Under the pieces are notes generated by a model, which was not told where the DNA came from, made no database searches, and saw only the letters and a program-made list of their open reading frames with translations. From an uncultured Prevotella sp. (GTDB lineage Bacteria; Bacteroidota; Bacteroidia; Bacteroidales; Bacteroidaceae): a DNA stretch of 64,000 nt. Shown piece after piece: positions 18,025-27,245 of the stretch. Position numbers and translations under genes: made by a program. The first letter of the stretch is position 1. The number at the start of each line of letters is the position of its first letter. Location: positions 62,001-126,000 of the forward strand of contig OMZV01000001.1 in NCBI GenBank assembly GCA_900315635.1, written 5' to 3'.

Positions 18025-19530
18025 TTAGAACGGGGGTCTGTCATCATCGCTAGGAGGTGGCAGAGGACTGTCATTCATCTTGCTGCCCAGGATCTCCCCG
18101 CTGAACGGATTATCATCATCGTCAGAGGGCAGCTGGGTGAAGTCATCATCATCAGGATTGGCGAAGCGGGTATACTCGCCACGGAAGCGCAGGGTCACAT
18201 CGCCGGTAGCACCCTTACGGTGCTTGGCAATGATGATCTTTGCCATGCCGTGCATGTCGTTACCGTTGGCATCCTCATAGATGTGGTAGTACTCAGGACG
18301 GTGGACGAAGAGCACCATGTCGGCATCCTGCTCGATAGCTCCCGACTCACGGAGGTCGCTAAGCTGAGGAACCTTTCCTTCAGGACCCTCGCGTTGCTCT
18401 ACGGTACGATTCAACTGTGAGAGGGCTAGGATAGGGATGTTCAACTCCTTGGCAAGGCCTTTCAGAGAACGTGAAATTGTCGAGACCTCTTCCTGACGGC
18501 TATTGAAACGCATACCGTTGGCGTTCATAAGCTGGAGATAGTCGATCATTATTATCTTCACGTCGTGCTCACGGACAAGACGCCGTGCCTTCGTGCGGAG
18601 CTCGAAGATACTCAGTCCCGGGGTATCGTCGACATAGAGCGGAGCGCCCGAGAGTTTGCTGATGTTCTTGTCGAATCTCTCCCATTCGTCCTTGCTGAGG
18701 TCACCACGCAGGATCTTTGTTCCTGAAATGGAACAGACATTCGATATGACACGGTTGACCAGCTGCACACTGTTCATTTCAAGCGAGAAGAAAGCCACCG
18801 GCTGGCGAAGGTCAACGGCGATGTTCTTTGCAATGCTCAGAGCGAATGACGTCTTACCCATGGCAGGACGTCCGGCAATGATGACAAGGTCGGAAGGTTG
18901 CCAGCCTGCCGTTATGCGGTCGAGCTCATGGTATCCGCTAGGAACACCCGTCAGACCCTTAGAGTTGGCGGCCTGCATCAGAAGGTCGTGAGCCTGCTTG
19001 ACGATAGGGTCGATCTGCTGGAAGTCCTGCGTCATGTTCTTCTGCGAGATCTCGAAGAGCTTGCCCTCGGCTTTCTGCATGAGGTCGTCGACATCGACGG
19101 TCTCGTCGAAGGCATCGGTCTCAATCATCGAGGCAAACTGTATGAGCTGGCGGGCGAGGAACTTCTGCTGAAGGATTCGGGCGTGGTACTCGATATGGGC
19201 TGAGCTGGCGACATGGCTGGAGAGCTCAACGATATATCCCGGACCACCGACATCATCTAGCGTTCCTTCCTTCTTCAGCTCCTCGGTGACGGTCATGATG
19301 TCGACAGGCTTCTCAGCCATGTTCAGAGTCTGAATGGCGGTAAACACCTTTTGGTTCCGTGGCTCATAGAACGTCTCCGGTCGGATTATCTCCGATACGA
19401 CGGTGAACGCGTCCTTATCTATCATCAGCGCACCAAGCACCACCTTCTCAATGTCTGTTGCCTGAGGTTGCAGGTGGCCATAGTTAGTATCTATCGGTGT
19501 CTGATTGCGCTTTCGTGTATTGTTTGGCAT
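18025..19530 (-). CDS. dnaB: Replicative DNA helicase DnaB
   Basis: The protein has 501 residues from the ATG at 19530 (MPNNTRKRNQTPID). The N-terminal DnaB domain includes QATDIEKVVLGALMIDKDAF. The RecA-like helicase core has Walker A AGRPAMGKTSFALS, SLEMNSVQLVNRV, Walker B region IIMIDYLQLM and SRSLKGLAKELNIPILALSQ, then DLRESGAIEQDADMV. The C-terminus is Asp/Pro-rich. Upstream in-frame codons to 19599 would run over the promoter at 19558-19565 and are not used. DnaB unwinds DNA at the replication fork. Confidence 0.97.
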   Translation of the reverse strand: MPNNTRKRNQTPIDTNYGHLQPQATDIEKVVLGALMIDKDAFTVVSEIIRPETFYEPRNQKVFTAIQTLNMAEKPVDIMTVTEELKKEGTLDDVGGPGYIVELSSHVASSAHIEYHARILQQKFLARQLIQFASMIETDAFDETVDVDDLMQKAEGKLFEISQKNMTQDFQQIDPIVKQAHDLLMQAANSKGLTGVPSGYHELDRITAGWQPSDLVIIAGRPAMGKTSFALSIAKNIAVDLRQPVAFFSLEMNSVQLVNRVISNVCSISGTKILRGDLSKDEWERFDKNISKLSGAPLYVDDTPGLSIFELRTKARRLVREHDVKIIMIDYLQLMNANGMRFNSRQEEVSTISRSLKGLAKELNIPILALSQLNRTVEQREGPEGKVPQLSDLRESGAIEQDADMVLFVHRPEYYHIYEDANGNDMHGMAKIIIAKHRKGATGDVTLRFRGEYTRFANPDDDDFTQLPSDDDDNPFSGEILGSKMNDSPLPPPSDDDRPPF

Positions 19531-19557
19531 GTTTCGTGTATTCAATTTAAAGTTTTG

Positions 19558-19590
19558 CAAAGGTAATAAAAAAAGTGCGGTCATGTTCAA
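19558..19590 (-). promoter_or_regulatory. Promoter of dnaB
   Basis: The minus strand reads TACCTTTG at 19558-19565, with a TTG at 19588-19590 about 22 nt upstream. The dnaB ATG is 27 nt downstream. Confidence 0.6.
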
Positions 19591-19609
19591 CAACACCAAT
19601 TATTTTTTA

Positions 19610-19617
19610 TATCTTTG
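19610..19617 (+). promoter_or_regulatory. -7 box of the ispE promoter
   Basis: TATCTTTG matches TAnnTTTG and lies 31 nt before the ispE ATG. No clear TTG is present at the -33 position. It diverges from the dnaB promoter. Confidence 0.5.
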
Positions 19618-19648
19618 CAACTGATAAATTCAATATTTAACCACAACT

Positions 19649-20488
19649 ATGATAACATTCCCTTGCTGTAAAATTAATCTTGGACTGAACGTCGTGGGTG
19701 TCCGCGACGATGGTTTCCACAATATCGAAACAGTATTCTATCCTGTTCCGCTGACTGATGTGCTGGAAATAAAGAAGATGGACGAGCGCTTTCCGTGCCG
19801 TGGCAATATCGACATCCATGTCACCGGCGACTTCGAGGCAGGCTCTGAGGACGACAACCTCGTGGTGAAAGCCTATGACCTCATTGCCAGGGACTTTGAG
19901 ATTCCGCGCATCCACGCCCATCTCTACAAGCGCATCCCTGTGCAGGCAGGACTCGGTGGTGGCTCTGCCGATGCCGCCTTTATGATAAGGTTGCTCGACG
20001 AGCGCTTCCGCCTAAACATGGGCAATGCCGAGATGGAGCGCTATGCGGCTATGCTTGGTGCCGACTGTCCGTTCTTCATCAATGCCGAGCCCGCTTACGG
20101 AACGGGTATTGGTGATATTCTCGAACCAGCCGATGATGAGGATGGCAATCTCGACGGATACTGGATAGCCATTGTTAAGCCCGACATTGCTGTCTCGACG
20201 GCTGAAGCCTACAAGGCTCTCACTCCACGCCAGCCTTATAAGAATTGCCGTTTGGTCGTCCGTCAACCGATAGAGACATGGCGTGACGAACTGAGCAATG
20301 ATTTCGAGGGTCCTGTCTTCAAGGTGCATCCCGAGCTGCAAGCCGTCAAGAACCAGCTCTACGCTATGGGCGCGGTCTATGCCCAGATGTCGGGAAGCGG
20401 CTCTGCCCTTTACGGTATCTTCGAGAATGCCCCCGGCAATATTGCCGACACATTCGATGGTATGTTCACGGCGGTCATGAAACTGTAG
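19649..20488 (+). CDS. ispE: 4-diphosphocytidyl-2-C-methyl-D-erythritol kinase IspE
   Basis: This 279-residue GHMP kinase phosphorylates CDP-methylerythritol in the MEP isoprenoid pathway. Visible family features are the N-terminal CCKINLGLNVVGVRDDGFHN, the ATP-binding loop PVQAGLGGGSADAAF at about 97-111, ADCPFFINAEPAYGTGIGD, and the C-terminal QMSGSGSALYGIFE. It stands alone on its strand between dnaB and uvrA, and its 3' end overlaps the convergent uvrA by 14 nt. Confidence 0.96.
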   Translation: MITFPCCKINLGLNVVGVRDDGFHNIETVFYPVPLTDVLEIKKMDERFPCRGNIDIHVTGDFEAGSEDDNLVVKAYDLIARDFEIPRIHAHLYKRIPVQAGLGGGSADAAFMIRLLDERFRLNMGNAEMERYAAMLGADCPFFINAEPAYGTGIGDILEPADDEDGNLDGYWIAIVKPDIAVSTAEAYKALTPRQPYKNCRLVVRQPIETWRDELSNDFEGPVFKVHPELQAVKNQLYAMGAVYAQMSGSGSALYGIFENAPGNIADTFDGMFTAVMKL

Positions 20489-23312
20489 TAAGAATTTTTC
20501 CCTTAAGAAATTTTCCCGTTATACTTTCCTTGCACTTCACCACATTTTCAGGGTTTCCGGCCACGACGAGCTGACCACCACGGTCACCACCATCAGGTCC
20601 GAGGTCGATGACATAGTCGGCACACTTGATGACATCCATGTTATGCTCAATGACGATGATGCTGTGACCATGCTCAAGCAACATGTTGAAAGCCTTCAGG
20701 AGCTTCTGAATGTCATGGAAGTGCAGACCCGTTGTCGGCTCGTCGAATATGAACAGAGTTGGGTCCTGCTTTTCCTGACCTATGAAGTAGGCGAGCTTGA
20801 CACGCTGGTTCTCACCACCCGACAGGGTCGATGACGACTGACCGAGCTTGATATATCCCAGTCCAACATCTTCGAGAGGCTTCAACTTCGATGCGACGGT
20901 CTTCTTGCCGTACTTCGCGAAGAACTCTATAGCCTCGCTGACGGTCATGTCGAGCACATCGCTGATGTCCTTGTCGTGGAACTTCACATCAAGTATTTCC
21001 TTCTTGAACCGCTTACCGTGGCACGCCTCGCACTCCAGTGTCAGGTCGGCCATGAACTGCATCTCAACGGTAATGATTCCGGCGCCCTTACACTCCTCGC
21101 ATCGTCCCTCGTCGGAGTTGAACGAGAAATACTGAGCCGTATAGCCCATCTGCTTGGCAAGCGGCTGGTCGGCAAATACCTTCCTTATCTCGTCGTACGC
21201 CTTGACGTATGTGGCAGGGTTCGAGCGGGTGCTCTTGCCGATAGGATTCTGGTCGACAAACTCCACGTGGTGAATCTGCTTCCAGTCGCCTTCCAGTCCG
21301 AGATATTCTCCCGGAGCATCGGCAACCTCATTCAAGTGACGCTTTAACGCAGGGTAGAGAATGCCTTTAATGAGTGAGCTCTTACCCGAGCCACTGACAC
21401 CCGTTACAACGGTCAGGACATTCAACGGGAATTTCACGTCTATGCCCTTGAGGTTGTTCATTCGTGCGCCCTTGATCTCTATTGCCAGATTCCACTGACG
21501 GCGGCTCTGCGGAACAGGAATAGTCTCAACGCCGGTGAGGTACTTTATGGTGTACGACTTAGGATATTCCTTCAATAGTTTCTCGTTGAGAGCTGGCTGG
21601 TCCTTCGGGTCTTTGGCTATAACCGACGACATATCGCCCTGGAAAACGACCTCACCACCAAGTCGCCCGGCATCAGGACCAATGTCGATAAGGTAATCGG
21701 CGGCTCGCATAATCTCCTCGTCATGCTCGACGACGATAACGGTATTGCCGAGGTCACGGAGCTCCTTGAGAACCTTTATAAGCCGGTCGGTATCACGACT
21801 GTGGAGTCCTATCGACGGCTCGTCGAGGATATACAGACTACCCACAAGGCTGCTTCCAAGGCTCGTCGACAGACTTATTCGCTGAGACTCACCACCCGAC
21901 AGAGTGTTCGATCTACGGTTTAATGTCAGATAGCCAAGTCCCACATCGAGAAGGAATTGCAAACGGTTCTTAATCTCAACAAGCAATCGCTTACCAACTT
22001 CCGCGTCGTGGTCGTCGAGTTGCAGCTTGTCGAACCATTCCTTAAGGTTTACGATAGGCATCTGCACGAGGTCGGCAATGCTCATCCCGTCGATCTTCAC
22101 CCACGATGCCTCCTTCTTTAGTCGGGTGCCGTGACAGTCCGGGCAAACGGTCTTGCCACGATAGCGGCTCATCATCACACGGTACTGAATCTTGTACTGG
22201 TTTTCCTTCAGCATCTGGAAGAAACTGTCGATGCACACCTTGTCGTGGATGTCATAGTTCTTCTCCGATGGCAGACCGTGCCAGAGCATGTCCTTCTCCT
22301 TTTGGCTCAGTTCGAGATATGGCTTGAAGATAGGGAACTTGTCCTTTGCCGCACGACGGCAGAACTCCTGTTGCCACATCTTCATCTTCTCGCCGTGCCA
22401 GCACTGCACGCAACCGTCATATACAGAGAGAGTTGTGTTCGGGATTACAAGTTTTTCATCAATGCCGATTATGGAACCGAAGCCCTCGCAGGTAGGGCAT
22501 GCTCCAACCGGTGAGTTGAATGAGAACATGTTGTCGTTAGGCTCCTGGAATGTCATCCCGTCAGCCTCATAGCGTGTCGAGAAATCGTAAGAGATATTGC
22601 TTGGCAGGAACACCAGCCGGCATGCGCCATTGCCCTCATAGAAAGCTGTCTCGCAGGAGTCGGTCAGTCGGGAAATCTCGCTCTTCTCAGAGCTCACCGA
22701 CATGCGGTCGACGATCAGGTACATGTCCTTTCCGGTAGGGGCGAGTTCGTCGATGCGCTGCGCCTTTCCATTGTACCAGACACGGCTGTAGCCCTCCTGC
22801 AAGTACATCTGCAACTGTTGCTCCAGCGTTCTGCCCTCACCGATATGCAGTGGGGCAAGCACCATGAACTTCGTCCCCTCAGAGTAAGTCTTGGTGCAAG
22901 CGATGATGTCCTCGACGCTGTTCTTCTTGACCTCCTGTCCGCTGATAGGCGAGTAGGTCCTGCCGATACGGGCAAAGAGCAATCGCAGGTACTCGTAGAT
23001 CTCTGTGCTTGTGCCGACGGTGGAGCGCGGGTTACGAGCCACGACCTTTTGCTCGATGGCAATGGCTGGTGGCAGACCGTGGATGTAGTCGACCTCCGGC
23101 TTCGTCATTCGGCTGAGGAACTGGCGGGCGTAAGAGCTCAGGCTCTCGACATAACGGCGCTGACCCTCGGCATAGAGCGTGTCGAAGGCGAGAGAGCTCT
23201 TTCCCGAGCCGCTCACTCCGGCAATGACAAGAAACTTATCGCGCGGTATCTTAAGACTGATGTTCTTGAGGTTGTTGACCCTCGCACCCTTGACTTCTAT
23301 GTAGTCGTTCAT
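20475..23312 (-). CDS. uvrA: Excinuclease ABC subunit A UvrA
   Basis: The 945-residue protein is full length for UvrA, the damage-recognition ATPase of nucleotide excision repair. Walker A motifs are [12 protein letters not shown] and [13 protein letters not shown]. Zinc-finger cysteines are seen in [19 protein letters not shown] and the [19 protein letters not shown] pair. ABC signatures are LSGGESQRI and LSGGENQRV, with [12 protein letters not shown] and [12 protein letters not shown]. It has its own promoter. Its end overlaps ispE. Confidence 0.98.
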   Translation of the reverse strand: MNDYIEVKGARVNNLKNISLKIPRDKFLVIAGVSGSGKSSLAFDTLYAEGQRRYVESLSSYARQFLSRMTKPEVDYIHGLPPAIAIEQKVVARNPRSTVGTSTEIYEYLRLLFARIGRTYSPISGQEVKKNSVEDIIACTKTYSEGTKFMVLAPLHIGEGRTLEQQLQMYLQEGYSRVWYNGKAQRIDELAPTGKDMYLIVDRMSVSSEKSEISRLTDSCETAFYEGNGACRLVFLPSNISYDFSTRYEADGMTFQEPNDNMFSFNSPVGACPTCEGFGSIIGIDEKLVIPNTTLSVYDGCVQCWHGEKMKMWQQEFCRRAAKDKFPIFKPYLELSQKEKDMLWHGLPSEKNYDIHDKVCIDSFFQMLKENQYKIQYRVMMSRYRGKTVCPDCHGTRLKKEASWVKIDGMSIADLVQMPIVNLKEWFDKLQLDDHDAEVGKRLLVEIKNRLQFLLDVGLGYLTLNRRSNTLSGGESQRISLSTSLGSSLVGSLYILDEPSIGLHSRDTDRLIKVLKELRDLGNTVIVVEHDEEIMRAADYLIDIGPDAGRLGGEVVFQGDMSSVIAKDPKDQPALNEKLLKEYPKSYTIKYLTGVETIPVPQSRRQWNLAIEIKGARMNNLKGIDVKFPLNVLTVVTGVSGSGKSSLIKGILYPALKRHLNEVADAPGEYLGLEGDWKQIHHVEFVDQNPIGKSTRSNPATYVKAYDEIRKVFADQPLAKQMGYTAQYFSFNSDEGRCEECKGAGIITVEMQFMADLTLECEACHGKRFKKEILDVKFHDKDISDVLDMTVSEAIEFFAKYGKKTVASKLKPLEDVGLGYIKLGQSSSTLSGGENQRVKLAYFIGQEKQDPTLFIFDEPTTGLHFHDIQKLLKAFNMLLEHGHSIIVIEHNMDVIKCADYVIDLGPDGGDRGGQLVVAGNPENVVKCKESITGKFLKGKILTTVS

Positions 23313-23354
23313 AACGTTACTTTCTTGTTGTTTCTTATTGTTTCTTATACCCTA

Positions 23355-23385
23355 CAAAATTACTAAATAATTTCCGGTTGAGCAA
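23355..23385 (-). promoter_or_regulatory. Promoter of uvrA
   Basis: On the minus strand TTG (23383-23385), a 20-nt spacer and TAATTTTG (23355-23362) match the Bacteroidetes consensus. The -7 box is 42 nt upstream of the uvrA ATG. Confidence 0.66.
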
Positions 23386-23708
23386 TACTTTGTGATAAAA
23401 AGATTCGCAAGAAAATCAAAAAACATTCAAAAGCAGATAATTAACTATTATCAATCAGAAAATTATTTTATGTTAATCATATTTAATGTGTTAACTAAAT
23501 CCTCTTCCGTCGTTTTAGTGAAGTAGGGACACGGAAAATATGAAAAAGGGTGGAAAACTGCTATAAACGGGTCAATTCTCTGAAAGGAAAACGTTTTTGC
23601 TACATCCCCGATTTTAACACTTCGCAAGTTGTTATTCGGGGTGTTTTAATGAGTTTGAAAAGAGTTGAAAGAATGTTCCTGGAGGCACGCTTTTTAGATA
23701 TAATTTAC

Positions 23709-23716
23709 TACCTTTG
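23709..23716 (+). promoter_or_regulatory. -7 box upstream of the small exported protein
   Basis: TACCTTTG lies 33 nt before the ATG at 23750. A reading frame starting upstream at 23714 would begin inside this box, so the later ATG is preferred. No good -33 TTG is present. Confidence 0.55.
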
Positions 23717-23749
23717 CCTACAAAGAAACAATTATATAAAACAACGACT

Positions 23750-24178
23750 ATGGAAAAGAAGATTTTAGCATTGGCTTTAGCCCTGTGTACGTCGGTCGGA
23801 TTGTTCGCCCAGTCGACGACATCGACTTATACTCCGATAACATCTGGCGATACTGATGTTGCCGCTGTAACGAACGAGAATAACTTAAAGTTAAACTCTG
23901 ACTACTTGAAGTGGCAGTCTCAGTATGAGCAGGTTGGCAATGAGATTAACGACGTTGCTGCACAGATTGACCAGGAGACTGCAAAGCGTGGCTATCCAAA
24001 GAAGAAAACTGTCAAGCAGAAGATAGCTCTCGTCGAGCAGTACATCCAGCTTCTGGAGTACGAGCGCGATAACCCGTCGGTCTTCCCGATGGACCTCGAC
24101 AAGGGTAAGATCAACCGCAAAATCACGGAGTGGCAGAATCACCTTGATGGTCTGAACAGACTAGTGAAGAAGATATAA
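23750..24178 (+). CDS. Small exported protein of unknown function
   Basis: From the ATG at 23750 the product has 142 residues: a signal peptide (MEKKILALALALCTSVGLFAQ), a Thr/Ser-rich spacer, then a largely helical, charged part with probable coiled coil (YLKWQSQYEQVGNEINDVAA, QKIALVEQYIQLLEYERD, ITEWQNHLDGLNRLVKKI). I recognise no family. It is probably periplasmic. It is monocistronic: its own -7 box is upstream, and the nuo promoter is about 225 nt downstream. Confidence 0.72.
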   Translation: MEKKILALALALCTSVGLFAQSTTSTYTPITSGDTDVAAVTNENNLKLNSDYLKWQSQYEQVGNEINDVAAQIDQETAKRGYPKKKTVKQKIALVEQYIQLLEYERDNPSVFPMDLDKGKINRKITEWQNHLDGLNRLVKKI

Positions 24179-24479
24179 AGCCTCCCCAAGCCGCCCCACT
24201 AGCCTCGGAGCGGCTCTTCCAAGTATATTACCGTTTGCATTCCATTTAGGCACCTTTTGCTCTGTTTTTAATGCCTAATTGTCAGCTAATTAATGCCTGA
24301 TTAAAAGGCGAGAATTGCCCTTCTACTAACCGGCAATACCTATTTAACTAGCCTTAACTTAAAATTAGTGGACGTGCATTAGTATTTATTAGAATATTTT
24401 TTGTACCTTTGCACACGCTTAAACGGCTTAGTAATTGTTCTAGCGATACACGATTAAAAATTGTTGCAATAATAACATT
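24179..24479. other. Intergenic region before the nuo operon
   Basis: This 301-bp stretch has no convincing reading frame. Its only clear signal is TACCTTTG at 24404-24411, the probable -7 box for nuoA, giving a leader of about 60 nt. The -33 element is poor. A short imperfect G/C-rich hairpin right after the preceding stop (around 24180-24220) might help termination, but it has no T-run. Confidence 0.5.
24404..24411 (+). promoter_or_regulatory. -7 box of the nuo operon promoter
   Basis: TACCTTTG fits the Bacteroidetes -7 consensus, 68 nt before nuoA. No TTG stands at the usual -33 distance, so activation by another factor is possible. Confidence 0.55.
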
Positions 24480-24842
24480 ATGTATTACACTTTGTTTATT
24501 ACCGTTATATTAACGGCGGTGGTACTGGTTGTTGGCGCTTACGTCATTGCCAAACTGGTAGGACCACGTTCTTATAACCCGGTGAAAGGCGAGCCATTTG
24601 AGTGTGGTATCCCGACGCGTGGAACGTCATGGTTGCCGGCTCACGTAGGCTATTATTTGTTCGCCGTGCTTTTCCTGATGTTTGACGTTGAGACAGTGTT
24701 CCTCTATCCGTGGGCTACTGTTTTCAGTTCATTGTCAGAGGATTACGGCGGCGCAATGCTTTTCTCAATCTTTTTCTTTATGTTGGTATTAGTGCTGGGC
24801 TTAGCATACGCCTGGCGGAAAGGAGCGCTTGAATGGAAGTAA
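24480..24842 (+). CDS. nuoA: Complex I subunit NuoA
   Basis: The 120-residue membrane protein has three helices. NuoA hallmarks are YNPVKGEPFECGIPTRGTSW near 37-56, HVGYYLFAVLFLMFDVETVF in the second helix and LGLAYAWRKGALEW at the end. It is part of the proton-pumping membrane arm near the quinone site. It opens the operon and overlaps nuoB by 10 nt. Confidence 0.96.
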   Translation: MYYTLFITVILTAVVLVVGAYVIAKLVGPRSYNPVKGEPFECGIPTRGTSWLPAHVGYYLFAVLFLMFDVETVFLYPWATVFSSLSEDYGGAMLFSIFFFMLVLVLGLAYAWRKGALEWK

Positions 24843-25651
24843 GAAAACCAGCCATAAAGGCTATTCCCTACGACGAGTTCAAGGACAACGACACTCTGGA
24901 GAAGATTGCTCAGGAGCTCAACGAGGGTGGAACCAACGTTGTCGTTGGCTCACTCGACCAGTTAGTCAACTGGGGACGTTCAAACTCACTGTGGTCACTG
25001 ACCTTCGGTACATCATGCTGTGGTATTGAGTTCATGGCTGTCGGTTGTGCGCGTTACGACTTCTCACGCTTCGGCTTCGAGGTCACCCGTAACTCAGCCC
25101 GTCAGGCCGACTTGATAATGTGCGCAGGAACCATCACCAACAAGATGGCACCGGTGTTCAAGCGTCTGTATGATGAGATTGCCGAGCCGAAGTACGTTGT
25201 TGCTGTCGGCGGTTGCACCATCTCGGGCGGTCCGTTCAAGAAGAGCTATTCAGTTGTACGCGGCATCGACGAGATCGTTCCTGTCGACGTTTACATCCCT
25301 GGCTGTCCTCCACGTCCAGAGGCTATCCTCTACGGAATGATGCAGCTCCAGCGCAAGGTGAAGGTTGAGAAGTTCTTCGGTGGTGCCAACCACAAGATGA
25401 CCAAGGAAGAGAAGGAACTCTCACTCGGTCTCGGTGGTCTGCACGGAATCAGCAATGAGAATCTCTCTGGCGCCGTTATCGGCAACAAGGAGCCGATCAT
25501 CGTCCGCGAGTCTCCAAACAAGCAGGATGTCGAGGAGCTCGGCAAGGAGCTCGACGCTCTCGACCAGGCTGAGCCGGGTACAACCAAGTATGAATTGAAT
25601 TCCACAACGCCCACTGAGTCTAATAAGCCCATTGAGCCTACTAATAACTAA
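24833..25651 (+). CDS. nuoB: Complex I subunit NuoB with long C-terminal tail
   Basis: The 272-residue subunit carries the N2 [4Fe-4S] cluster next to the quinone site. The ligands are the tandem Cys62-Cys63 (TSCCGIEFMAVGCARYD), Cys128 (VAVGGCTISGG) and Cys158 (YIPGCPPRPEAI). The conserved core ends at about residue 185. About 85 further residues are charged and low in hydrophobic content, including VEELGKELDALDQAEPGTTK and a Pro/Thr/Asn-rich end; that extension is unusual for NuoB. It overlaps nuoA and is 14 nt before nuoCD. Confidence 0.97.
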   Translation: MEVRKPAIKAIPYDEFKDNDTLEKIAQELNEGGTNVVVGSLDQLVNWGRSNSLWSLTFGTSCCGIEFMAVGCARYDFSRFGFEVTRNSARQADLIMCAGTITNKMAPVFKRLYDEIAEPKYVVAVGGCTISGGPFKKSYSVVRGIDEIVPVDVYIPGCPPRPEAILYGMMQLQRKVKVEKFFGGANHKMTKEEKELSLGLGGLHGISNENLSGAVIGNKEPIIVRESPNKQDVEELGKELDALDQAEPGTTKYELNSTTPTESNKPIEPTNN

Positions 25652-25665
25652 TGAGGTAAGAGACG

Positions 25666-27240
25666 ATGAAACTAGAGTTTAAAGAATTTAGCTTCGAAAC
25701 CTTCAAGGAAGAGATGACGAAGCTCAAGGACGAGAAACATTTCGATTACCTTGTTACAATTATCGGCGAGGACTTCGGACCTGAAGAGGGACTCGGCTGT
25801 ATTTATATTCTTGAGAACACCGATACTCACGAGCGCATCTCTGTAAAGCAGATTGCCAAGAAGATCGGTGACGATTATGTAATCCCATCACTTTATTACG
25901 TTTGGCGTTCAGCCGACCTTATGGAGCGCGAGGTGTTTGACTTCTTCGGAATCAAGTTCCTCGGTCATCCGGACATGCGCCGTCTGTTCCTCCGCAACGA
26001 CTTCGTAGGCTACCCTCTGCGCAAGGACTATGACATGAGCCCTGAGCACAACCAGTTCCCTATGACCGACGAGCCGGAGACCGACTGGACATCAGAGTGG
26101 AACCTCAACGACCTCGGTGAGCTTGTTGAGACCAAGCACCGTCTGTTCCAGCCTAACGACTACGTGATAAACTTCGGTCCTAACCACCCGTCGACTCACG
26201 GTGTGCTCCGTTTGCAGACTGTTGTAAACGATGAGACCATCAAGCGAATCTATCCTCACCTGGGCTATATCCATCGTGGTATGGAGAAGATGATGGAGTC
26301 GATGACTTATCCTCAGGCACTGGCTCTGACCGACCGTCTGAACTATCTCTGCGCTATGCACCACCGTCACGCCCTAGTCGGCGTTATCGAGGAGGCTATG
26401 GGCATTGAGCTCAACGACCGTATCCTGTACATCCGCACAATCATGGATGAGCTCCAGCGTCTCGACAACCACTTGCTCTTCCTCGGTACATGTGCTCAGG
26501 ACCTCTCGGCTCTGACAGCATTCCTGTACTGCATGCGTGACCGTGAGCAGGTGCTGAACGTCATGGAGGAGACAACCGGTGGACGACTCATCCAGAACTA
26601 TTACAGAATAGGTGGACTGCAGGCTGATATTGACCCTCACTTCGTCGAGAATGTCAAGAAGCTCTGCAAGTATCTCCGTCCGTTCATCCAGGAGTACCTC
26701 GACGTATTCGGCGACAATGTCATCACCCACCAGCGTCTTGAGGGCGTAGGCTATCTGAACCTCAAGGACTGTATCAACTATGGTGTTACCGGTCCTGCCG
26801 GTCGTGCCGCAGGATGGAAGAACGATGTCCGCAAGAATCATCCTTACGGTCTCTACGACAAGGTAGAGTGGAAGGAGATTACCGGTACGGCTTGCGACTC
26901 TATGGAGCGTTATATGATTCACATCAACGAGATGTACCAGAGCCTCAATATCATTGAGCAGCTCATCGACAACATCCCTGAGGGTGAGTACTACATCAAG
27001 CAGAAGCCAATCATCAAGGTTCCTGAGGGACAGTGGTGGTTCTCGGTTGAAGGCGGTGCCGGCGAGTTCGGCGTTTACCTCGACAGCCGTGGCGACAAGA
27101 GTCCTTACCGTGTGAAGATGCGCCCGATGGGTCTTACTCTGGCCGGAGCCTTCGACAAGATGCTCCGTGGTCAGAAGATTGCCGACCTCATCGCTACAGG
27201 TGCAGCTATTGATTTCGTAATACCAGATCTTGACAGATAA
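25666..27240 (+). CDS. nuoCD: Fused complex I subunit NuoCD
   Basis: The 524-residue protein joins the NuoC domain (about 1-125; YYVWRSADLMEREVFDFFGI and HPDMRRLFLRNDFVGYPLRK) to the NuoD domain (about 135-524; NFGPNHPSTHGVLRLQ, LGYIHRGMEKMMESMTYPQA, DRLNYLCAMHHRHAL, RLEGVGYL, GPAGRAAGWKNDVRKN, GEFGVYLDSRGDKSPYRVKM). NuoD forms the quinone-binding pocket with NuoB. Fusion of C and D occurs in several bacterial groups, including Bacteroidetes. It is 5 nt before nuoH. Confidence 0.97.
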   Translation: MKLEFKEFSFETFKEEMTKLKDEKHFDYLVTIIGEDFGPEEGLGCIYILENTDTHERISVKQIAKKIGDDYVIPSLYYVWRSADLMEREVFDFFGIKFLGHPDMRRLFLRNDFVGYPLRKDYDMSPEHNQFPMTDEPETDWTSEWNLNDLGELVETKHRLFQPNDYVINFGPNHPSTHGVLRLQTVVNDETIKRIYPHLGYIHRGMEKMMESMTYPQALALTDRLNYLCAMHHRHALVGVIEEAMGIELNDRILYIRTIMDELQRLDNHLLFLGTCAQDLSALTAFLYCMRDREQVLNVMEETTGGRLIQNYYRIGGLQADIDPHFVENVKKLCKYLRPFIQEYLDVFGDNVITHQRLEGVGYLNLKDCINYGVTGPAGRAAGWKNDVRKNHPYGLYDKVEWKEITGTACDSMERYMIHINEMYQSLNIIEQLIDNIPEGEYYIKQKPIIKVPEGQWWFSVEGGAGEFGVYLDSRGDKSPYRVKMRPMGLTLAGAFDKMLRGQKIADLIATGAAIDFVIPDLDR

Positions 27241-27245
27241 AGAAA

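Larger units (their letters stand above)
23313..23749. other. 437-bp intergenic region with two promoters, no gene seen
   Basis: The region separates divergent uvrA and the small exported protein at 23750. It holds the uvrA promoter (23355-23385, minus strand) and a -7 box for the downstream gene (23709-23716). The stretch between, about 23390-23700, is A/T-rich and contains only short, unconvincing reading frames. No clear hairpin or repeat was found in it. Confidence 0.6.

Noticed and set aside
19531-19599. Longer N-terminus for DnaB
   Set aside because: It covers the promoter box at 19558-19565 and lacks similarity to DnaB.
20475-20488. Overlap of ispE and uvrA 3' ends as an error
   Set aside because: Both C-termini are normal for their families (QMSGSGSALYGIFE and the UvrA end), so a 14-nt convergent overlap is real and unremarkable.
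23550-23768. Possible small gene before the exported protein
   Set aside because: The frame overlaps the next gene's promoter and start, has no RBS or domain, and is probably chance.
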